Source: Candidatus Iainarchaeum sp.
GTDB taxonomy: Archaea > B1Sed10-29 > WALL01 > JAGHAM01
DNA length: 7,005 nt
Direction: 5' to 3'
Assembly (NCBI GenBank): GCA_021161465.1
Contig: JAGHAM010000014.1
Span: 1 to 7,005 of the forward strand
Shown here: one piece after another, positions 1-5,302 of the stretch
How the letters are laid out: the number at the start of each line of letters is the position of its first letter
Position numbering within the stretch: the first letter of the stretch is position 1
The notes under the pieces: generated by a model
Told to the model about the DNA's origin: nothing
Seen by the model: only the letters and a program-made list of their open reading frames with translations
Databases searched by the model: none
Translations under genes and position numbers: made by a program

Positions 1-1
1 C

Positions 2-181
2 CTAGTTATAATGTCCATAGCCATAAACCTGACGATAAACGGCAAGCCATTTTTGCCACCAGATATAGGAAATTTCTTATATTCGCTGGTTATGATATTA
101 GTTCTCCTAGCAGCGATAATAACTTTCACATCACTGAAAGTATCAACATTCTTTAAAATAATTAAAAAAGGAGGCGAGTAG
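2..181 (+). CDS. C-terminal end of a membrane protein (5'-truncated)
   Basis: An open frame enters from the left edge and runs to a TAG at 179-181, giving 59 visible residues. The fragment starts with a hydrophobic stretch (LVIMSIAINL). A short polar and proline-containing loop (GKPFLPPD) follows, then a strong membrane segment at visible residues about 24-46. It ends in a basic tail (KIIKKGGE), which would place the C-terminus in the cytoplasm by the positive-inside rule. The family cannot be recognised from this fragment. The stop lies 2 nt before the next start codon, and the Shine-Dalgarno of the next gene (GGAGG at 170-174) lies inside this frame, so the two genes probably share a transcript. 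The hydrophobic composition and operon spacing support a real gene; the function is unknown. Confidence 0.7.
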   Translation, partial: LVIMSIAINLTINGKPFLPPDIGNFLYSLVMILVLLAAIITFTSLKVSTFFKIIKKGGE

Positions 182-183
182 GA

Positions 184-684
184 ATGGATATAATGAAAAA
201 TATCAGGGAAACTAAAATACGCGAGGTAATGAGCAGGGAGGTAGTGTGGTTAAATGAAGATGATCCTGTAGAAAAAGCTGTGAACGTCCTATGCAGCTCG
301 GAAGTCAGTATGCTTCCTGTCAGGAATAAGAAGGGATTGCTCAGTGGCCAGATGGTTGAACGAGACCTTTTGAAGATTATCATCAACCCATCGAAAATGT
401 CGCCCGAGGAGATAATGATGGAACCACTGGTTGCACTAAGCTTCTTCCCAAAGAGTGTTAAAGAAGCTATGAGACCAATAAACCTGGAACTTAGCCCTGA
501 TGACACGGTTGAATACGCGGCAAGAGAAATGTTCAGGAAACAAACCACACTGGCGCCAGTCATTGATAACGGTAAACTGGTCGGGATAATTACAGAAGAT
601 GACTTGGTTAGACTACTTTCAGAGCCTATCGGAAAAGTCAGCTGTACAATAGTGAAGATAAAACCAGAAGAGATAAAACCATGA
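184..684 (+). CDS. Protein with two CBS domains
   Basis: The product has 166 residues and consists almost entirely of a tandem CBS pair (Bateman module). CBS 1 covers about residues 13-66, with IREVMSREVVWL at the start and GQMVERDLLK at the end. CBS 2 covers about residues 94-147, with MRPINLELSPDDTVEYAA and the closing GIITEDDLVRLL. The T/V-E-x-D-L endings are the usual CBS signature. Such modules typically bind adenine nucleotides or SAM and act as energy or ligand sensors; here there is no attached enzymatic domain, so the target is unknown. GGAGG at 170-174 sits 9 nt before the ATG at 184 and decides that start over the ATG at 193. The gene is 2 nt behind a membrane-protein gene, so it may regulate that protein, which is an inference from context only. 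Confidence 0.9.
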   Translation: MDIMKNIRETKIREVMSREVVWLNEDDPVEKAVNVLCSSEVSMLPVRNKKGLLSGQMVERDLLKIIINPSKMSPEEIMMEPLVALSFFPKSVKEAMRPINLELSPDDTVEYAAREMFRKQTTLAPVIDNGKLVGIITEDDLVRLLSEPIGKVSCTIVKIKPEEIKP

Positions 685-721
685 GATGGCTAAGACAACA
701 TAACATAATGCCATACCTTAG

Positions 722-737
722 AAGGAAAATTTAAAAA
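722..737 (+). promoter_or_regulatory. Archaeal promoter (BRE/TATA) of the tRNA-Cys gene
   Basis: A purine-rich BRE-like stretch (AAGGAAAA) runs into a TATA box, TTTAAAAA at 730-737. The box is about 26-33 nt before the first base of the tRNA at 763. This spacing fits archaeal TBP/TFB promoters and suggests that the tRNA is transcribed separately from the CBS gene, with little or no leader. Confidence 0.65.
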
Positions 738-762
738 CAATGTTTGCCATAGTATAAAGCAC

Positions 763-845
763 GCGGAGGTGGCAGAGTAGCTATGCATCCGGCTGCAGAC
801 CGGAGTACGGGGGTGCGACTGCGCAAGCAAATCCCTCCCTCCGCT
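763..845 (+). tRNA. tRNA-Cys (GCA) with a 12-nt T-loop insertion
   Basis: The acceptor stem is 763-769 paired perfectly with 838-844 (7 bp). U8 is at 770. The D-stem is 772-774 with 784-786. The anticodon stem is 788-792 with 800-804, closing the 7-nt loop CTGCAGA, which places GCA at 795-797. The variable loop is 805-808 and the T-stem is 809-813 with 833-837 (one G-U). The unpaired 3' base at 845 is T. The GCA anticodon and U73 are both classical cysteine identity elements, so the assignment is firm. CCA is not encoded. The oddity is the T-loop: 19 nt (814-832) instead of 7. Removing 12 nt, for example 815-826, would leave TGCAAAT. The extra bases can themselves fold (TGCG 814-817 with CGCA 822-825). 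It may be a tiny non-canonical archaeal intron, a stable extension, or a decayed gene. Confidence 0.85.
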
Positions 846-934
846 CTCAATTGTTTAATATAAATATATTAACCGCTTACTACCTTCCTAATACTCTCTT
901 ATCTAATTGATTTATGGTATAGACAGCGGATAAA

Positions 935-946
935 ATATTTAAATAT
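935..946 (+). promoter_or_regulatory. TATA box for the 97-residue protein gene
   Basis: ATATTTAAATAT is a 12-bp perfect palindrome and a strong TATA-like element. A start about 25 nt downstream would fall near 965, leaving a short leader of roughly 20 nt that contains the Shine-Dalgarno at 971-977. The bases between the tRNA end and this box (846-934) are AT-rich and show no gene. Confidence 0.6.
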
Positions 947-970
947 TACAACGAACCAAACAATAAGCCT

Positions 971-977
971 AAGGAGG
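971..977 (+). promoter_or_regulatory. Shine-Dalgarno AAGGAGG
   Basis: AAGGAGG ends 7 nt before the ATG at 985. It is near-perfectly complementary to the usual archaeal 16S 3' end and fixes the start of the downstream gene. Confidence 0.75.
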
Positions 978-984
978 ATTCAAA

Positions 985-1278
985 ATGATAAAGATATTCA
1001 AAGTAAACCCAGAAGCAAACAGCAAGGTGCAATCAGTACTTGGGCAGGACCCATTTGCCAGGAATGAGTACATTTATAGAGATGGCACTACACTGGGACT
1101 TGATACAAGGAACTACTATTTATACATAAACGCACCGGAAGAATTCTTCAAGGAAAATGAGGAACAACTCAAGATAGAGGGTGTCGAAGAAGTAGAAAAG
1201 GAAGAATTCGACGAGATAAAAGAGAAAATAGAAAAAGAGCAGGAAAACGTCGCCACTGGTCTATCCCTCTTTGATTGA
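985..1278 (+). CDS. Unknown 97-residue protein with acidic, stalk-like C-terminal tail
   Basis: I do not recognise the family. The first ~65 residues look like a small compact domain with strand-like stretches (MIKIFKV, NEYIYRDGTTLGL, YYLYINA). A highly charged, glutamate-rich helical segment follows at about residues 67-88. The last residues are VATGLSLFD. That ending resembles the tails of ribosomal stalk proteins: eukaryotic P1/P2 end in GFGLFD, and archaeal aP1 tails are similar, of the GLSALFG type. In those proteins an acidic linker precedes a short hydrophobic peptide that binds translation GTPases and ABCE1. A ribosome-related role is therefore possible, but it is inferred only from this short match. 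The gene has its own TATA box and a strong Shine-Dalgarno, stands alone next to tRNA-Cys, and its stop codon overlaps a perfect inverted repeat. The coding call is secure; the function is not. Confidence 0.85.
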   Translation: MIKIFKVNPEANSKVQSVLGQDPFARNEYIYRDGTTLGLDTRNYYLYINAPEEFFKENEEQLKIEGVEEVEKEEFDEIKEKIEKEQENVATGLSLFD

Positions 1279-1355
1279 TAGATAGTATCTATCGAGAGCA
1301 GCTCTCAGTGACTATTCTCCGGCTCTACCTTGTGGTTTGAGTTACTATCAGTAAC
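1277..1355. repeat. Three perfect short inverted repeats in a convergent intergenic gap
   Basis: Three dyads each have a 3-nt centre. First is GATAGAT at 1277-1283 with ATCTATC at 1287-1293. Second is GAGAG at 1294-1298 with CTCTC at 1302-1306. Third is GTTACT at 1341-1346 with AGTAAC at 1350-1355. The first begins inside the stop codon of the 97-residue gene and touches the second. The first and third share TACTATC in opposite orientation. They lie between the ends of two convergent genes, so they could be RNA hairpins that protect or define 3' ends. The odd-length palindromes could equally be protein-binding sites. No long T-run follows, so this is not a classical intrinsic terminator. Confidence 0.5.
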
Positions 1356-1384
1356 AATGTGCAGCAAAGAGCTCCTTTGAAACA

Positions 1385-2623
1385 TCAGCCTCTGGCTTCC
1401 ATAGCATCTGCAACTCTTCGAACCGCAAGCATGTAAGCAGCAGTTCTCATGTTCACTTTGTGCTTTTCCATGAGCACGTACACTCCTTCAAATGCATCTT
1501 CCATTATCTTCTTGAGCTTTTCCTTGACCTCTTCCTCACTCCAATAGTAACCCATTGTATTCTGGACCCACTCAAAGTAGCTAACCGTAACTCCCCCCGA
1601 GTTCGCAAGGATATCTGGTATCACTAGAGTTCCATTCTTGTGGAGTATACCATCCGCCTCTGGGGTAGTCGGCCCATTGGCCAGCTCAAGCACGATCTTA
1701 GCTTTTATCTTGCTTGCATTTTCCCGAGTTATCTGGTTCTCAAGCGCGGCTGGCACCAGAACATCACAGTCAAGCTCAAGTAATTCCTCGTTGGTTATTT
1801 TCTTGCTCCCAGGGAACCCTGTAACACTGCCTGTTTCTTTCTTGTGTTTCAGAACAGCCTCTGGGTCGAGCCCGCTCTCGTTCAGGATACCACCCCTTGA
1901 GTCGCTCACAGCTACTATCTTGTAACCATCATTTGCAAGTATGATAGCTGCAAACGAGCCAGCATTTCCAAAGCCCTGGACTGCAACTCTAGTTTTCTCT
2001 GGTTTCAAGCCCTGCTTTTCAAGTGCCTTGTTTAGAACATACACACCACCCTGAGATGTCGCAGTGCCTCTTCCTTTTGAGCCACCAACGCTTAAAGGTT
2101 TCCCTGTTATGACACCTGGTGTGTTCTTTCCAACCAAGCGGGAATACTCATCCATCATCCAGGCCATTATCTTTGGATTAGTGTAAACATCTGGGGCAGG
2201 GATATCGCGTTCAGGCCCGATAAACCTGTGTATCGCTTGGATAAACGCACGACTTAGCCTTTCAAGCTCTCCCTCGGATAGCTCCTTTGGGTTTACTATA
2301 ACTCCTCCCTTTGCTCCCCCATAGGGTATCCCAGCAACAGCACACTTCCACGTCATCCATGTTGCAAGGGCCTTAACTTCATCCAAGCTCACATTTGGAT
2401 GAAAACGGATTCCACCTTTGGTTGGTCCCCTTGCATCATTGTGCTGTACTCTATAGCCCTGGAATACCTTCACAGAGCCATCATCCATCCTCACAGGAAA
2501 GTTCACTGTGAGTAACCTCTTCGGGTGCTTTAAAACTTCAAGTATTTCTGGTTTGAGGTGCATGACCTCGGCTGCCTCATCTAATTGTTTTTGTGCTGAT
2601 TCAAACGGATTTATTTTTTCCAT
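1385..2623 (-). CDS. gdhA: Glutamate dehydrogenase
   Basis: This 412-residue enzyme of the hexameric Glu/Leu/Phe/Val dehydrogenase family interconverts glutamate with 2-oxoglutarate and ammonia in the cytoplasm. The length is typical of the ~410-420-residue archaeal and Gram-positive enzymes. The substrate-binding lysine is in [11 protein letters not shown] (K69), with a second lysine in [13 protein letters not shown] (K93). The catalytic lysine is in GGAKGG (K105) and the catalytic Asp in PAPDV (D145). The Rossmann nucleotide fold starts at VQGFGNAG (residues 215-222). The acidic D241 in AVSDSRGG lies where the adenosine ribose is held, which leans towards NAD(H), though cofactor choice cannot be settled here. 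The ATG at 2623 is preceded by GGGGGG (2634-2629) 5 nt away, an unusual but usable Shine-Dalgarno. The gene stands alone, divergent from rnhA and convergent with the 97-residue gene. Confidence 0.97.
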   Translation of the reverse strand: MEKINPFESAQKQLDEAAEVMHLKPEILEVLKHPKRLLTVNFPVRMDDGSVKVFQGYRVQHNDARGPTKGGIRFHPNVSLDEVKALATWMTWKCAVAGIPYGGAKGGVIVNPKELSEGELERLSRAFIQAIHRFIGPERDIPAPDVYTNPKIMAWMMDEYSRLVGKNTPGVITGKPLSVGGSKGRGTATSQGGVYVLNKALEKQGLKPEKTRVAVQGFGNAGSFAAIILANDGYKIVAVSDSRGGILNESGLDPEAVLKHKKETGSVTGFPGSKKITNEELLELDCDVLVPAALENQITRENASKIKAKIVLELANGPTTPEADGILHKNGTLVIPDILANSGGVTVSYFEWVQNTMGYYWSEEEVKEKLKKIMEDAFEGVYVLMEKHKVNMRTAAYMLAVRRVADAMEARG

Positions 2624-2628
2624 GGAAA

Positions 2629-2634
2629 CCCCCC
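2629..2634 (-). promoter_or_regulatory. All-G ribosome-binding site of gdhA
   Basis: Read on the minus strand, GGGGGG ends 5 nt before the gdhA ATG. It can pair with a CCUCC anti-Shine-Dalgarno through one G-U pair. The gap gene on the same strand uses the same element. Confidence 0.5.
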
Positions 2635-2658
2635 TAGAAAATAAGATTACACAGAAGG

Positions 2659-2669
2659 AATTAATAATT
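2659..2669 (-). promoter_or_regulatory. Probable TATA box of gdhA
   Basis: On the minus strand this reads AATTATTAATT, about 25 nt before a start near 2637, giving a leader of roughly 14 nt that just includes the G6 ribosome-binding site. It is AT-rich and not a perfect consensus. A second AT-rich stretch further up (2693-2701) reads on both strands. Confidence 0.4.
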
Positions 2670-2692
2670 GTTTTGGAGAAGTGAAAGCAAAC

Positions 2693-2701
2693 ATTTTAAT
2701 A
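2693..2701 (+). promoter_or_regulatory. TATA box placing a leaderless start for rnhA
   Basis: ATTTTAATA is centred about 26 nt before the ATG at 2723. That is the normal archaeal TATA-to-start distance, so transcription probably begins at or within a few bases of the start codon. No Shine-Dalgarno precedes 2723, which agrees with leaderless translation. Confidence 0.5.
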
Positions 2702-2722
2702 CCTGATGAATTTAGTTCTAGC

Positions 2723-3118
2723 ATGAAATTTACTGTGTACTTTGATGGTAGTTGTGACTCGAACAAGATAGGCCGAACTGGCTTGGGAGTAGCCATGTAC
2801 AAAGATGGGAAACTCGTTAAAAAGGTATCGGAATACATAGGCCTTGGAACAAACAACACCGCAGAATATCATGCGGCCATACGCGCCATTGAGGAAGTCA
2901 GGAAAGCGGGAGTCGATAGTGCTACAATCATTGGCGATAGCGAGCTAGTCATAAAGCAACTAAAAGGCGAGTACAAAACAAAAAAAGAACATTTGAAAAG
3001 CCTAAGAGACAAAGCTTTAGAATTAGCAAGCCCAATAAAAGATATAAAATTTAAATGGGTACCGAGAGAAGAAAACCAACTGGCCAATGAGCTCGCACAA
3101 AAAGCAGTATTTGGGTGA
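2723..3118 (+). CDS. rnhA: Ribonuclease HI
   Basis: This enzyme cuts the RNA strand of RNA-DNA hybrids such as R-loops and primers. From the chosen start it has 131 residues, a compact single-domain length. Catalytic acids are D8 in VYFDGS, E48 in NNTAEYHA and D72 in IGDSELV. The fourth metal-site position, normally Asp in an A-D-x-L-A context, is Asn here (N122 in QLANELAQKA). From memory, the matching D134 of the E. coli enzyme tolerates Asn, so activity is likely but should be tested. The ATG at 2723 is preferred because the family begins right at the first strand (MKFTVYFDG) and a TATA box lies 26 nt upstream. The in-frame GTG at 2681 would add 14 residues outside the fold. The stop is 4 nt before the next gene, whose ribosome-binding site overlaps this gene's end, so the two are probably co-translated. 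Confidence 0.92.
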   Translation: MKFTVYFDGSCDSNKIGRTGLGVAMYKDGKLVKKVSEYIGLGTNNTAEYHAAIRAIEEVRKAGVDSATIIGDSELVIKQLKGEYKTKKEHLKSLRDKALELASPIKDIKFKWVPREENQLANELAQKAVFG

Positions 3119-3119
3119 T
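3114..3119 (+). promoter_or_regulatory. Shine-Dalgarno GGTGAT overlapping the rnhA stop
   Basis: GGTGAT matches the anti-Shine-Dalgarno AUCACC exactly and contains the rnhA stop TGA (3116-3118). It lies 3 nt before the ATG at 3123, a short spacing. It supports that start over the in-frame ATG at 3087 and suggests translational coupling. Confidence 0.55.
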
Positions 3120-3122
3120 GAC

Positions 3123-4028
3123 ATGTATGACGTTGTAATAGTTGGTGGTGGGCCAGCGGGACTGTCTGCTGCCCTAACCGCAAAGCATGAAGAGCTAGAT
3201 TATTTGCTCTTGGAGAAGAACAAGATATTAAGCACTTTTGAGAAATATCATCCAGAAAAGCCTGTGATGACATACCCTTGTGACAAGTCAGTTAAAGGGC
3301 CATTACCCTTTGAAAAGATGAAGACAAAAGAGCTGGTTGAGAAGTGGAAGAAGCTTACAGATGAGTTGAATGTAAGACTGGAAGAAGCGATTGATATCAA
3401 GCAAGAGAACACAACTTACATAATAAAAACAACTGGTGGGGAGTATAAATCAAAGAATGTGGTCTTAGCGATAGGTATCCAGGGGACACCAAGAAGGCTT
3501 GGTGTACCAGGGGAGTATCAAAAAAATGTGTATCACAACCAAACACCCTGCCTTGATTTCAGCAACAAAACTGTTGTTGTGGTTGGTGGAGGCGATACTG
3601 CTTTAGAAACTGCGCTCATTGCTGAATCTGAAGGGGCCGATGTAATAATATCCTATAGAAAGCCAGCATTTTTTAGACCTCACAAGGAGAACATAGACAA
3701 GATAGCCAAGAGCAAAATTAAAACAATCTTCAATTCGCACATAGTTAAGATAGACGGCAACAAACTGATATTGAATACTAACGAGGGGGAGAAACCAATT
3801 AAATTCGACTGCCTAGTGATTTGTATAGGCACTGTTTGGCCAGAAGGATTTCTCAAGAAAATTGGTATAACTGTGGAAAGAAAAAATGCTTTCACGGACA
3901 AAGCCATTGAAGTGCAGCCAGGTTTGCTTGTTGCAGGTGACCTGGTAGGAAGGCCATCCATAAAGATGGCGATAAACCAGGGATTCGATGCTATAAAAAA
4001 GATAAAAAATAGAACCAGCCACACCTGA
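3123..4028 (+). CDS. Thioredoxin-reductase-like flavoprotein lacking CxxC
   Basis: This 301-residue two-dinucleotide-fold oxidoreductase starts with the FAD-binding GGGPAGL (residues 8-14). It continues with VVLAIGIQGTPRRLGVPGE (the ATG-like motif, about 113-131) and the NAD(P)H-binding VVVVGGGDTALE (151-162). The second FAD contact, GLLVAGDLVG, is at 267-276. Basic residues after the second nucleotide strand (SYRKPAFFR, 177-185) lean towards NADPH. True thioredoxin reductases carry a CxxC just before the NADPH domain; here that stretch reads YHNQTPCLDF with a single Cys143, so ordinary dithiol chemistry is unlikely. The layout is closer to YpdA-like or ferredoxin/flavodoxin NADP reductase-like relatives, but the YpdA Cys in the first glycine motif is replaced by Ala12. 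The substrate is unknown. The start at 3123 begins directly at the first strand (MYDVVIVGGG). It follows rnhA closely in a probable two-gene operon. Confidence 0.9.
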   Translation: MYDVVIVGGGPAGLSAALTAKHEELDYLLLEKNKILSTFEKYHPEKPVMTYPCDKSVKGPLPFEKMKTKELVEKWKKLTDELNVRLEEAIDIKQENTTYIIKTTGGEYKSKNVVLAIGIQGTPRRLGVPGEYQKNVYHNQTPCLDFSNKTVVVVGGGDTALETALIAESEGADVIISYRKPAFFRPHKENIDKIAKSKIKTIFNSHIVKIDGNKLILNTNEGEKPIKFDCLVICIGTVWPEGFLKKIGITVERKNAFTDKAIEVQPGLLVAGDLVGRPSIKMAINQGFDAIKKIKNRTSHT

Positions 4029-4051
4029 GAGAGGCAAACTTCAACTCTCAG
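4025..4051. terminator. Stem-loop between convergent gene ends
   Basis: CTGAGAG (4025-4031) pairs perfectly with CTCTCAG (4045-4051) around a 13-nt loop. It begins in the stop codon region of the flavoprotein gene and lies 19 nt from the end of pgk. It could serve as a 3'-end structure for both strands. There is no T-run beside it, so a classical archaeal T-tract terminator is not evident. Confidence 0.4.
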
Positions 4052-4069
4052 AGGCTGTAGTGGCTGATT

Positions 4070-5302
4070 CTAAATCATCTTCCTGCTAGGAGCTGCCCTT
4101 AAAGCCTCAACACCTGGCAACTCATCTCCACTTAGTTGGGTGATAAGTGCCCCTCCAGCCAAGCTGACGTAGGAGAATGCACTTCTGTCAAGTCCTAAGT
4201 CATTAATTGCCGCAGAGGTGTGCCCACCACCAAGCAAGGAAAATGCACCTGCCTTGGTTGCTTCTTCAATTGCCTTAAATATACTATAGGTCCCTTTAGA
4301 GAATACGGGATTCTCATAAACACCAGCAGGGCCGTTCATGCAGATAGTTTTCGCCTTCATTATAACGCTGACATATTTTTCAATGGTTTCGTCGCCTATG
4401 TCCTTTATCATGTCTTTGAATTCTCCGTTTGGCTTCACATTAACACGCTTTCCTGCCCTGGTTACTGCAACATCTACAGGCACCTCAACTTTCTCTGGAT
4501 ACCTCCTTAGGAGGTCCCTTGCCCTGTCTATATAATCATAGGCCTCCAGCTTCCTTAGCGTATCCATGTTTGGCTCCCCTATGTCTGTACCCTTAGCTGC
4601 CATGAATAGTTCTCCAACCAGACCACAGGTTAAGATAGCATCCGCACTACCCCTGTCAAGAGTGTTCTCCATAACTTTTATAGAATCATCCGTCTTTATT
4701 CCACCAAGAATAAAAACAGTTGGTCTTTGGGGGTTATCAAGAACCTTCTCCGTTGCCTTTACTTCCATTTCCATCAACCTGCCAGCTGCCGATGGCAAAA
4801 CATGTGTGAAACCAACAACAGATGCGTGAGAACGATGTGCTACCGAGAAGCCATCATTTACAAATATATCAAACAAAGGTGCGAGCCGCCTTACTAAATT
4901 GCTTTGGGCATGGCCAGGAGCATCTCTCTTCAAGGTTTCCTCGGACAGGAACCGCACATTGTCTAGGAACAAAATTTCGCCTGGTTTCATATTCCTTATC
5001 TTTTCCCTTGCATGGGAGCCCATAATATCATCTACAAACTCTAAACTCCCATCAGCATTCTCTTTTAGTACCCTCACATGTTCTTCCATCGATATAAAGT
5101 CGGGCTTACCGGGTCTTCCCTGATGGGCAAGAACTACTACCTTCGCCCCCTTGTCGCTCAGCTCTTTGAGTGTTGGCCAGTGTGCCATTATTCTCTTGTC
5201 TGAAGTGACCTTTCCCTGTTCGCATGGTGAATTTATATCTATTCTTACCAGGACAGTTTTGCCGTCAAAATCAAAGTCATCGAGGGTTTTCATTTTCTTC
5301 AT
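4070..5302 (-). CDS. pgk: Phosphoglycerate kinase
   Basis: This 410-residue cytoplasmic enzyme transfers phosphate between 1,3-bisphosphoglycerate and ADP. N-domain substrate motifs are present in order: VLVRIDINSP (17-26), AHQGRPG (59-65), FLDNVRF (112-118) and NDGFSVAHRSHAS (149-161). The nucleotide-binding half has FILGGIKTDDS (197-207, with the phosphate-contacting K203), MNGPAGVYE (322-330) and LLGGGHTSAA (357-366). The last motif has His where bacterial enzymes usually have GGGDT; I believe this is normal for archaeal PGKs. All arginines of the basic patch that I expect are visible (R20, R37, R117, R157). The ATG at 5302 overlaps the gap stop as ATGA; GGGGTGGG just upstream inside gap can serve as its ribosome-binding site. 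ATG at 5293 is a possible alternative start. Confidence 0.97.
   Translation of the reverse strand: MKKMKTLDDFDFDGKTVLVRIDINSPCEQGKVTSDKRIMAHWPTLKELSDKGAKVVVLAHQGRPGKPDFISMEEHVRVLKENADGSLEFVDDIMGSHAREKIRNMKPGEILFLDNVRFLSEETLKRDAPGHAQSNLVRRLAPLFDIFVNDGFSVAHRSHASVVGFTHVLPSAAGRLMEMEVKATEKVLDNPQRPTVFILGGIKTDDSIKVMENTLDRGSADAILTCGLVGELFMAAKGTDIGEPNMDTLRKLEAYDYIDRARDLLRRYPEKVEVPVDVAVTRAGKRVNVKPNGEFKDMIKDIGDETIEKYVSVIMKAKTICMNGPAGVYENPVFSKGTYSIFKAIEEATKAGAFSLLGGGHTSAAINDLGLDRSAFSYVSLAGGALITQLSGDELPGVEALRAAPSRKMI

Noticed and set aside
162-563. Minus-strand open frame across the CBS gene
   Set aside because: It is the mirror of the CBS codons; the plus-strand reading has two full CBS signatures and a Shine-Dalgarno.
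752-759. GTATAAAG-like second TATA box before the tRNA
   Set aside because: It is only a few bases before the tRNA start, too close for archaeal initiation; the box at 730-737 is correctly spaced.
763-845. Reading the 83-nt tRNA as a long-variable-arm (Leu/Ser-type) tRNA
   Set aside because: The only strand that pairs with 833-837 is 809-813, directly after a 4-nt variable loop, so the extra bases lie in the T-loop. The GCA anticodon with U73 points to Cys.
1638-1925. Plus-strand open frame inside gdhA
   Set aside because: It lies wholly antisense to a clearly conserved enzyme, is Ser/Leu-rich low-information sequence, and has no promoter.
2681-2722. GTG-started N-terminal extension of RNase HI
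   Set aside because: It lies before and across the TATA box, has no well-spaced Shine-Dalgarno, and adds residues outside the conserved fold.
3087-3122. ATG at 3087 as start of the flavoprotein
   Set aside because: It would overlap rnhA by 32 bases and add residues ahead of the first FAD-binding strand; the ATG at 3123 follows GGTGAT directly.
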